From an uncultured Lachnospiraceae bacterium (GTDB lineage Bacteria > Bacillota > Clostridia > Lachnospirales > Lachnospiraceae), in NCBI GenBank assembly GCA_947178145.1, contig CAMWXE010000057.1, forward strand, positions 1 through 34,766: DNA of 34,766 nucleotides, given 5' to 3'. The notes below the pieces were generated by a model that had not been told where the DNA came from, did no database searches, and saw only the letters and a program-made list of their open reading frames with translations. The position numbers and the translations under genes were made by a program. This document shows positions 1 to 5,779 of the stretch, piece by piece; position 1 is the stretch's first letter, and each line of letters opens with the position of its first letter.

Positions 1-54
1 TGTGAGAGCCAGTAAGAACATAACGCTCATTGCCTTTTTAACTGCATTTTTCAT
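1..54 (-). CDS. Start of a secreted protein, truncated by window edge
   Basis: Only the first 18 codons are present. They start at the ATG complementary to 52-54, after an AAGGAT-like ribosome binding site at about 58-66. The residues MKNAVKKAMSVMFLLALT form the beginning of a typical signal peptide: two lysines, then a hydrophobic stretch. The product is therefore probably exported, but its function cannot be seen. It is transcribed divergently from the radical SAM gene at 414, so the 360-bp gap holds the controls of both. Confidence 0.6.
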   Translation of the reverse strand, partial: MKNAVKKAMSVMFLLALT

Positions 55-196
55 AATGATCCTTCTTTCTTCTTTTGTAAAAATATAGTAACAATTTTCA
101 GTATAAGGTCTCACCTCAACTGGTAAAAAATAACTGTAAACGGTATATGAATCAGTAATTTAATAATTTAATTTAAACTCAGGAATACTGCAAAAT

Positions 197-251
197 CAAT
201 GCCCAGAGTTGTCCAAAAGAATATGCTGAATTTGGACAGCTCTGGGCATTG
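197..251. repeat. 21-bp inverted repeat overlapping a promoter
   Basis: Arms 197-217 and 231-251 are complementary over 21 positions with one G-T wobble, separated by 13 bases. The right arm ends inside the predicted -35 box (249-254) of the radical SAM gene, so the dyad may be an operator rather than an RNA hairpin. A third partial copy, GCTGTCCGAA at 251-260, can pair with the first ten bases of the right arm. No T-run follows on either strand, so a terminator is unlikely. Confidence 0.6.
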
Positions 252-277
252 CTGTCCGAAGAAGTAAGTGGTATACT
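249..277 (+). promoter_or_regulatory. Predicted sigma-A promoter of the radical SAM gene
   Basis: TTGCTG (249-254), a 17-base spacer and TATACT (272-277) fit the vegetative consensus. Transcription would start near 284, leaving a leader of about 130 bases before the ATG at 414. A 14-codon reading frame lies in that leader. Confidence 0.45.
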
Positions 278-337
278 AATACCCATTAATAATTATGTAA
301 AACTGTCATAAAACAACTTTTGCGGTATCAAAGTAAA

Positions 338-382
338 ATGAAAGCGTATTTTGTGACAGAGTTTAACTGTTGTACAGTTTAG
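338..382 (+). CDS. Possible 14-residue leader or precursor peptide
   Basis: The frame encodes MKAYFVTEFNCCTV and stops 31 bases before the radical SAM gene. It would be the first reading frame of the predicted transcript and ends in a Cys-Cys pair. Against it, no good ribosome binding site precedes the ATG. An in-frame TTG at 320 would add six residues. A frame this short can arise by chance. It is listed only because SPASM enzymes often act on small Cys-containing peptides encoded next to them. Confidence 0.15.
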   Translation: MKAYFVTEFNCCTV

Positions 383-413
383 GTTCTGTTATATGTCATG
401 AAAGGAGACAACG

Positions 414-1682
414 ATGAAGAAATCAAGTTATTTCATTTCAACCAGAATTGACGATTTTGTTCTGTATTACAATTTGGTCAATGACACCTTACTTCAGATT
501 CCTGTTGAACGAAACGAAGACTTTATCGGTTGTTTGCAGAATCCAAACAATACCAGGTCAATTTACTGGCAGAAACTGTATGAAGATAGATTCATCGTCG
601 AGGATGACTATGACGAGCGCAAAGAGATTCAGCGCAGACATTGGAAAACGGTAAAGAGTGCAGACGAGTTGAATATAACAGTAATCAGCACATTAAAATG
701 CAACAGCGACTGTGTTTATTGCTATCAGCGAAATTTGGATTTTCAATACGCTGAGATGACAGAAACCGATTTTGATGGATTGTATGAGTTTCTGTCAAAA
801 GTGCCGCAGAGAAATATTCATATCAATTGGTATGGCGGGGAACCACTTTTAGCAAAGGATAAAATCTTGAGCTTTTGCGCGAAAGCTGACAAAGACAAAC
901 GGCATACATACAGTTATTCGCTCTCTACGAATGCATCCATATACGATGAGAAATTTTTCCGAATGATGGATCGCTATGGAATGACCAATGTGACAGTATC
1001 TGTTGTTGGTATGGGTGAGACGCATAGTGCGCTGCGTCCGTCGACAGAGTATGATTCGGAGCGCGTGATCAGGAATATTATCAGCATGATAAGGCATACC
1101 CATGTCATCGTGAATCTAAATCTCTGCAAACGTAACATTGACAACATAAAGGAAATTTTTGAAGAACTTTCAGGCTACAGACATTCCTCTCTTTCTCTTT
1201 CTTTCAGTCGTATTGTGAGCTATGACCACAGACCATGTGCAGAAATTGAACTGGATGTTGACACATACATGAAACATATAATCGAGATGTCAAATTGGGC
1301 GCTGGACCATCAGTTTCATATCAGTGATATGAGCTGCTTTCAGAACTTTGGGGTGTACTGCAGCGTTTATGCAAAGAATAATTATGTAGTCGGTCCTGGG
1401 TTATATCTGTACCAGTGTGACCGGTCCTATAATCCTGAGGACTCTTTCGGGCACATTGTTGACGGAAAGCTGCTCTATCATAAAAAAGAAACCAACTGCG
1501 ATGCGACTGATTTTTGCATCGATCCTTATAAAGTTGATGAGTGTTTCGCATGTAAGCTGCTGCCATATTGCAATGGCGGCTGTGATTATTTGCGAAAAAT
1601 AGGAAAGGACGCGTGTCCGCCGGAGAAAAATTATCTGGAGGAGTATCTAAAGTTGTATTATAGGATATTCTATGAGAGATAG
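414..1682 (+). CDS. Radical SAM/SPASM protein, probable peptide maturase
   Basis: This 422-residue protein should be a cytoplasmic iron-sulfur enzyme that cleaves S-adenosylmethionine to modify a peptide or protein. The radical SAM cluster motif CxxxCxxC is C96, C100, C103, followed by the AdoMet-binding GGEP at 141-144. The C-terminus holds a SPASM domain with C377-x2-C380-x5-C386-x3-C390 and C401, plus C316 and C335, enough for auxiliary 4Fe-4S clusters. Residues 1-85 precede the barrel and resemble the peptide-recognition extensions of RiPP maturases only in position; no clear RRE motif was seen. The start has an AAAGGAG site seven bases upstream. No protease, transporter or obvious precursor gene is adjacent, so the substrate is unknown. 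An anSME-like or other SPASM role is possible. Confidence 0.8.
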   Translation: MKKSSYFISTRIDDFVLYYNLVNDTLLQIPVERNEDFIGCLQNPNNTRSIYWQKLYEDRFIVEDDYDERKEIQRRHWKTVKSADELNITVISTLKCNSDCVYCYQRNLDFQYAEMTETDFDGLYEFLSKVPQRNIHINWYGGEPLLAKDKILSFCAKADKDKRHTYSYSLSTNASIYDEKFFRMMDRYGMTNVTVSVVGMGETHSALRPSTEYDSERVIRNIISMIRHTHVIVNLNLCKRNIDNIKEIFEELSGYRHSSLSLSFSRIVSYDHRPCAEIELDVDTYMKHIIEMSNWALDHQFHISDMSCFQNFGVYCSVYAKNNYVVGPGLYLYQCDRSYNPEDSFGHIVDGKLLYHKKETNCDATDFCIDPYKVDECFACKLLPYCNGGCDYLRKIGKDACPPEKNYLEEYLKLYYRIFYER

Positions 1683-1761
1683 TGACAGAGCGATATATTG
1701 TGAGTGTGTACGGAATTGGTTATTGTTCATCGTACCAGAGTGCCAATATCAGATGGCGTGA
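1672..1761 (+). CDS. Possible 29-residue Cys-containing peptide
   Basis: This frame overlaps the last 11 bases of the radical SAM gene and has AGGA six bases before its ATG, spacing typical of translational coupling. The product has cysteines at 10, 12 and 24 and a hydrophobic centre (WLLFIV at 16-21). It ends before the terminator at 1794, so it would be on the radical SAM transcript. It may be a substrate of that enzyme or a chance frame. No family is recognised. Confidence 0.22.
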   Translation: MRDSDRAIYCECVRNWLLFIVPECQYQMA

Positions 1762-1793
1762 ACGGAAAACCATTTTAAGCATGAAATAATAGG

Positions 1794-1825
1794 CAGGTTA
1801 AAGCATAAGGCTTTAACCTGTTTTT
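1794..1825 (+). terminator. Rho-independent terminator after the radical SAM gene
   Basis: CAGGTTAAAGC (1794-1804) pairs perfectly with GCTTTAACCTG (1810-1820) around a 5-base loop, followed by TTTTT. It closes the radical SAM transcription unit. Confidence 0.85.
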
Positions 1826-1898
1826 ATGTGTAGGGGCGGAGAACCTGATTGCCGCTATTTGCGCGCTGATTTGCCGTGTTGCGGAACGCAAGTGGTTA

Positions 1899-1927
1899 TT
1901 GCGTGTCAGAGTTTCGTGTGTTATACT
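1899..1927 (+). promoter_or_regulatory. Predicted sigma-A promoter of the two-component operon
   Basis: TTGCGT (1899-1904), a 17-base spacer and TATACT (1922-1927) precede the response regulator. The resulting leader would be about 80 bases and contains the hairpin at 1943-1965. Confidence 0.45.
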
Positions 1928-1942
1928 AAAATAACAAAAGAG

Positions 1943-1965
1943 AAAACCACCGATATGGTGGTTTT
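1943..1965 (+). promoter_or_regulatory. Leader hairpin before the response regulator
   Basis: AAAACCACC (1943-1951) and GGTGGTTTT (1957-1965) form a perfect 9-bp stem with a GATAT loop. The T-rich right arm gives it terminator-like form. It sits in the predicted leader and could attenuate or stabilise the message, or terminate upstream readthrough. Confidence 0.45.
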
Positions 1966-2012
1966 ATTGCTGTCTATACGAGAAATTTTATCTGGTGAAA
2001 GGTGGGATTCCT

Positions 2013-2708
2013 GTGGAAGGTGTCATTTTACTGCTGGAGGATGAGGAGAGTGTGCGCCGCGGTGTGTGTTTTACGCTGGAAAGAGCCGGGTATCGGGTAT
2101 ATGCGTGTGGGAGTATCTGTGAGGCGGAGCGGGTGATGGAGACGCATCGGCCGCAGATGTTGATCTGCGACCTGACGCTGCCAGATGGCAATGGACTGGA
2201 TTTTATTCAAAAAGTGCGGGAGGCGCAGAAGGATGTTTATATTTTGTGCCTGACAGCACTGGACAGTGAGACGGATTATGTGATGGGGTATGGCGCCGGG
2301 GCGGATGACTATGTGGCGAAGCCCTTTTCCCTGTCCGTGCTGACCTTGAAGGTGCAGGCGTATTTTGAGCGAAACAAGAAAGCTGCGAACAATGAAATAT
2401 CTTTTGGAAAACTTCGTATCAGTGTGAATGAGATGCGCGCATGGAGAGATAACGAAGAGCTTTTTTTCACCAAAACGGAGTGGAAACTGTTGATGCTGTT
2501 TGTACAGAATCCAAACCGGATTTTGTCCAGGAATCAGATCTTAGCGTTTCTCTTCGATACAGAGGGGAATTTTGTGGAGGAAAATACGATTGCGGTGATG
2601 ATCCGCCGTCTGCGCGAAAAAATCGAAGAAGATCCGGCAAACCCGCAGTATATTAAAAATATCCGTGGAATGGGGTATATTTTGCAGTGTGACGATTCAA
2701 TAAAATAA
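2013..2708 (+). CDS. OmpR-family response regulator
   Basis: A 231-residue DNA-binding response regulator. The receiver domain (about 1-115) has the acidic pocket E9-D10, phospho-acceptor D53 in CDLTLPDGNG, T81 and K103 in AKPF. The C-terminal winged-helix domain spans about 130-228 (FTKTEWKLL, RRLREKI and the wing IRGMGYIL). The GTG at 2013 is preferred because AAAGGTGGG lies six bases before it. A GTG at 1995 would add six residues but has no ribosome binding site. The histidine kinase follows 76 bases downstream. Kinase-regulator pairs beside a MacB/FtsX ABC transporter usually control that transporter, so the likely target is the operon at 5105. The inducing signal cannot be read from the sequence. 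Confidence 0.93.
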   Translation: MEGVILLLEDEESVRRGVCFTLERAGYRVYACGSICEAERVMETHRPQMLICDLTLPDGNGLDFIQKVREAQKDVYILCLTALDSETDYVMGYGAGADDYVAKPFSLSVLTLKVQAYFERNKKAANNEISFGKLRISVNEMRAWRDNEELFFTKTEWKLLMLFVQNPNRILSRNQILAFLFDTEGNFVEENTIAVMIRRLREKIEEDPANPQYIKNIRGMGYILQCDDSIK

Positions 2709-2784
2709 TCATGGAATTTGAAGTGATAAATTAAAACTGATTTGAAAAGAGACATGGAGACGCGGGGCTCCGATAAGAAATAAG

Positions 2785-4188
2785 ATGAGGAAGACGAAAC
2801 AGGATAACAAAACCTTTGCAAAGGCTGTCAGCATACTTTTTGTTATGACGTTACTGGCAGGAATATTGATGTATTTTGCGTGGCGCGGCTACGAAGAGAA
2901 AATGGAAATTTTGTATGTGACTTTGGAGCGGCAGGGCGAGGGAATGACGCCGATAGATATCGTGACAGAACTGCTAAAGGGGCAGAATATGACAGATGTG
3001 TCAGATGCGGAACGGGAATTAAGGCAGTATGGATTTCAGGAATCGTTTGTGAATCACTATCAAAAATCGCTGTATTGTAACTGGCTCGTGATCACTGTGG
3101 TATTTTGTCTGATTGATGCGGGAGTTCTGGCACTGCTATGCCGGAACAATAAAAAGCAGAGGATGGTGCGGAAGAATGAGCTGCTCTGGCTGCAGGAGCA
3201 GGTAACCGCGCTGCGTGACAGTGCGTCGGGAAGCTTTTGGCATAGCGGGAGAAATGCGGCTGCAGGTGCGGGGATGCAGTCGTCTGACGATAACGCTGCA
3301 GCGGAGCAGACAGGTGATGAAAATGCCAGAGGGGTCATTTTGGATGTACAGGACAAAAATCTTTGCAGTGGGCATTTTGACAACAGACAGAACATACTGG
3401 AGGAATATGATGAGGATTTGGGGCGGCTTCTGCTGGAGTTTGCCGCGCTCGCGGACAGTATTGCCCTGTTTCGCCGACAGGCATGGATTGAGCGGGAGGA
3501 GACGAAAGTGCTTGTGACAGACATCTCCCATCAGCTCAAAACGCCGGCTGCGGCGCTCAAGACAAGCTTTGAGATCCTGCAGTCTGACGGTCTGAGCGAG
3601 GCGGAATATCAGGAGTTTCTGGAACGATGCAGCATTCAGATTCTGCGGCTTGAGGAGCTGGTAGCAGCGCTGGTCAATATTTCCCGCATGGAGACGGGAA
3701 TGATTGCGCTCAAGAAGGCGGAGCGGAATCTGTTTGATACGATTCTGCTTGCGGTGAACCGCATTTATCCAAAAGCAGAGGAGAAGGGGATTGCGATTGC
3801 GCTGGAAGCGGATGAAGCATTACAGCATATCAAGGTTTTGCATGATCCCAAGTGGCTGTGCGAGGCGTTTTTGAACGTGTTGGAAAACGCGGTGAAATAC
3901 AGCGCAGGCCAGACAAAGATCACGATTCGCATGGTTAAGTTGAGCGTTTATCTGCGCATTGAGATTGAGGATGAGGGTATCGGGATTCCAGGGAACGAGT
4001 GGAACAGGGTATTTCAGCGGTTTTACAGGGGCGCGGCGAGAGAAGTGCAGGAAGAGTCCGGATCTGGCGTAGGACTATATCTGGCGCGTGAAATAGCAGC
4101 GAGGCATGAGGGGACGCTCGCGGTAGCTGCTCCGCGTCATCAGAAGCAGGGGAGCTGCTTTGTGTTTCAGGTTCCGTATTGTAGATAG
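2785..4188 (+). CDS. Membrane sensor histidine kinase
   Basis: A 467-residue sensor kinase with membrane helices at about 13-33 and 99-119. These enclose an external segment of about 65 residues, too small for a large ligand-binding domain. After the second helix comes a low-complexity linker rich in Ala, Gly, Asp and Ser (about 150-185). The dimerisation/phospho-acceptor box has H249 in ISHQLKTP. The ATPase domain shows ENAVKYS (N box), DEGIGIP (G1) and GSGVGLYLAR (G2). All catalytic motifs are intact, so it should phosphorylate the regulator encoded upstream. The ATG lacks a strong ribosome binding site. A toxin-antitoxin pair separates it from the transporter it probably serves. Confidence 0.92.
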   Translation: MRKTKQDNKTFAKAVSILFVMTLLAGILMYFAWRGYEEKMEILYVTLERQGEGMTPIDIVTELLKGQNMTDVSDAERELRQYGFQESFVNHYQKSLYCNWLVITVVFCLIDAGVLALLCRNNKKQRMVRKNELLWLQEQVTALRDSASGSFWHSGRNAAAGAGMQSSDDNAAAEQTGDENARGVILDVQDKNLCSGHFDNRQNILEEYDEDLGRLLLEFAALADSIALFRRQAWIEREETKVLVTDISHQLKTPAAALKTSFEILQSDGLSEAEYQEFLERCSIQILRLEELVAALVNISRMETGMIALKKAERNLFDTILLAVNRIYPKAEEKGIAIALEADEALQHIKVLHDPKWLCEAFLNVLENAVKYSAGQTKITIRMVKLSVYLRIEIEDEGIGIPGNEWNRVFQRFYRGAAREVQEESGSGVGLYLAREIAARHEGTLAVAAPRHQKQGSCFVFQVPYCR

Positions 4189-4246
4189 CTATCGACTTTG
4201 CGTTCTATTTTAGCAATATAATTGCCAGGAACGCTATGCAAATGTA

Positions 4247-4275
4247 TTGACTTAGTAATGAATTGATAGTATGTT
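4247..4275 (+). promoter_or_regulatory. Predicted promoter of the toxin-antitoxin pair
   Basis: TTGACT (4247-4252), a 17-base spacer and TATGTT (4270-4275) lie about 80 bases before the antitoxin start, in an AT-rich gap. RelB-type antitoxins normally repress their own promoter. No convincing operator palindrome was identified here. Confidence 0.45.
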
Positions 4276-4352
4276 TATTGTAGATGGTTTGTAAATAATA
4301 GAGTATAGGGTTCCGATGAAAGATTTGGAATTGGCACAATGAGGGAAAAGAT

Positions 4353-4652
4353 ATGGCAAGTACGATACAAGTTAGAGTTGACGATGAACTGAAAATGAAA
4401 TCAGACAAATTGTTTAAGGAGTTGGGGACAGATACAACAGCCGCAATCAGGATGTTTTTGACACAGGCTGTTGCTTATAATGGATTCCCATTTGAGATTA
4501 AAATAAATAACGCGGAATACAGTCCTTATAAGAAGATGACAGAGGAGGAAATGCTCGCGAAGCTGGAGGCTTCCAGAGAGCATGTAAAGCGGGGAAAATG
4601 CCGGGATGCTGGTGAAGTTATTTCTGACATGAGGGAAAAGTATGGATTATGA
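4353..4652 (+). CDS. RelB/DinJ-family antitoxin
   Basis: A 99-residue antitoxin of the ribbon-helix-helix RelB/DinJ family. The N-terminus (MASTIQVRVDDELK, then KELGTDTTAAIRMFLTQAV) is the conserved dimerisation and DNA-binding part. The charged C-terminal half (about 55-99) should wrap the toxin. It begins after GAGGGAAAAG and overlaps the toxin start by 11 bases, the usual coupling in type II modules. The protein should neutralise the downstream toxin and autorepress the operon. Confidence 0.9.
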   Translation: MASTIQVRVDDELKMKSDKLFKELGTDTTAAIRMFLTQAVAYNGFPFEIKINNAEYSPYKKMTEEEMLAKLEASREHVKRGKCRDAGEVISDMREKYGL

Positions 4653-4956
4653 GATACTGGTATCAGAAGATGCAGAAAGAGATTTGGATGATTTTATTCG
4701 ATATCTTCTTTTTGAGAAGGAAAATGAACAGGCTGCAAGAAACCTGCTGGATGATTTTGAGATAACAAAGCAGAATTTAGCGCATGTGGCAGGGAGCTTA
4801 AAATATTGTACAAATCCAAGACTGAGAGAACAGGGGTATAAAAGAATCAATTTTACGGCGCATCGGTATTTTATGTTATATAGAATAGTGGGAGACAAGG
4901 TGATTATTGATAATATATTTTATGAATTACAGGATTATGAGAACAGGCTTGGTTAG
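4642..4956 (+). CDS. RelE/ParE-superfamily toxin
   Basis: A 104-residue protein with the RelE/ParE layout: an N-terminal strand and AERDLDDFIRYL helix, a mid-region helix, then the basic/aromatic segment GYKRINFTAHRYFMLYRI and a last strand ending DIIFYELQDYENRLG-like (VIIDNIFYELQDYENRL). Its pairing with a DinJ-type antitoxin suggests ribosome-dependent mRNA cleavage, but ParE-like gyrase inhibition cannot be excluded from sequence. Its ribosome binding context, ATGAGGGAAAAG then TATGG, nearly duplicates that of the antitoxin 289 bases upstream. A terminator follows at 5007. Confidence 0.85.
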   Translation: MDYEILVSEDAERDLDDFIRYLLFEKENEQAARNLLDDFEITKQNLAHVAGSLKYCTNPRLREQGYKRINFTAHRYFMLYRIVGDKVIIDNIFYELQDYENRLG

Positions 4957-5006
4957 CGCCTGCTGAAAAGATATTATTTTGTTGTGCCATAAGGAATTTG
5001 CAGAAA

Positions 5007-5037
5007 AAGTCTTACAAAATTGTAAGGCTTTTTTCTG
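5007..5037 (+). terminator. Terminator after the toxin-antitoxin pair
   Basis: AAGTCTTACA (5007-5016) pairs with TGTAAGGCTT (5021-5030), one G-T wobble, with loop AAAT and a following T-rich run. It separates the toxin-antitoxin unit from the ABC transporter genes. Confidence 0.8.
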
Positions 5038-5104
5038 TTTTTGAAAGGGAATTGAAAGAATGTTGTGACATAATAGGAGTAGGAAAAAAAGAGGAGGTTT
5101 TTGG

Positions 5105-5779
5105 ATGAATACGATCTTAAGGACAGAGCATTTATGCAAATATTATGGTTCAGGCGAGAATGAGGTGCGGGCGGTGGACGACAGCAATATTGCCGTTGAG
5201 CAGGGGGAGTTTGTGGCGATTGTGGGAAAGTCCGGTTCTGGAAAGAGTACGCTGTTACATATGCTGGGCGGTCTGGATTATCCGACGAGGGGGAAAGTGT
5301 ATGTGGGCGGCATAGATATATTTTCATTAAAGGAAGATGCGCTTGCTGTATTTCGCAGGCGGAAGATGGGATTTGTCTTTCAGGCGTTTAATCTGGTTTC
5401 GTCCATCAATGTGTGGGAGAATATCGTGCTTCCAATCGGACTTGACGGGAAGAACGTTGATACGGCTTTTGTGAAGGATATTGTGAGTACGCTGGGGCTG
5501 GATAAGAAAATACACAATCTGCCCAATACGCTGTCAGGCGGTCAGCAGCAGCGCGTCGCGATTGCGAGGGCGCTGGCATCGAGGCCGGATATTGTGTTTG
5601 CAGACGAACCGACGGGAAATCTGGACTCAAAGACGAGCGATGAGGTCATCGGGCTGATGAAAATGTCCGCGCGAAAATATGGACAGACACTTGTGATGAT
5701 CACGCATGACGAGGATATCGCACAACTGGCAGACCGGATTATCGTGATCGAGGACGGAAAGGCAGGTGAGATGCGCTGA
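5105..5779 (+). CDS. ABC transporter ATPase, MacB/LolD-type
   Basis: A 224-residue ATP-binding subunit. It has Walker A GKSGSGKST, Q-loop in FVFQAFNLV, signature LSGGQQQRVAIARAL, Walker B IVFADEPTGNLD and the H-loop in MITHDED. The FQAFNL and DEPTGNLDSKT patterns are typical of ATPases that power FtsX-type permeases such as MacB, LolD and BceA. The ribosome binding site GAGGAGG is strong. The stop codon overlaps the permease start by one base (TGATG), so the two are made together. With the upstream kinase and regulator it probably forms an envelope-stress or peptide-resistance module; the substrate is not visible. Confidence 0.93.
   Translation: MNTILRTEHLCKYYGSGENEVRAVDDSNIAVEQGEFVAIVGKSGSGKSTLLHMLGGLDYPTRGKVYVGGIDIFSLKEDALAVFRRRKMGFVFQAFNLVSSINVWENIVLPIGLDGKNVDTAFVKDIVSTLGLDKKIHNLPNTLSGGQQQRVAIARALASRPDIVFADEPTGNLDSKTSDEVIGLMKMSARKYGQTLVMITHDEDIAQLADRIIVIEDGKAGEMR

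Noticed and set aside
199..267. 22-codon frame ending GHCCPKK before the radical SAM gene
   Set aside because: It lies inside the 21-bp dyad and mostly upstream of the predicted transcription start, with no ribosome binding site. Its sequence is set by the palindrome.
1826..2044. 72-codon Cys-rich frame between the radical SAM gene and the response regulator
   Set aside because: It starts inside the T-tract of a terminator, has no ribosome binding site, spans a predicted promoter and leader hairpin, and overlaps the regulator start.
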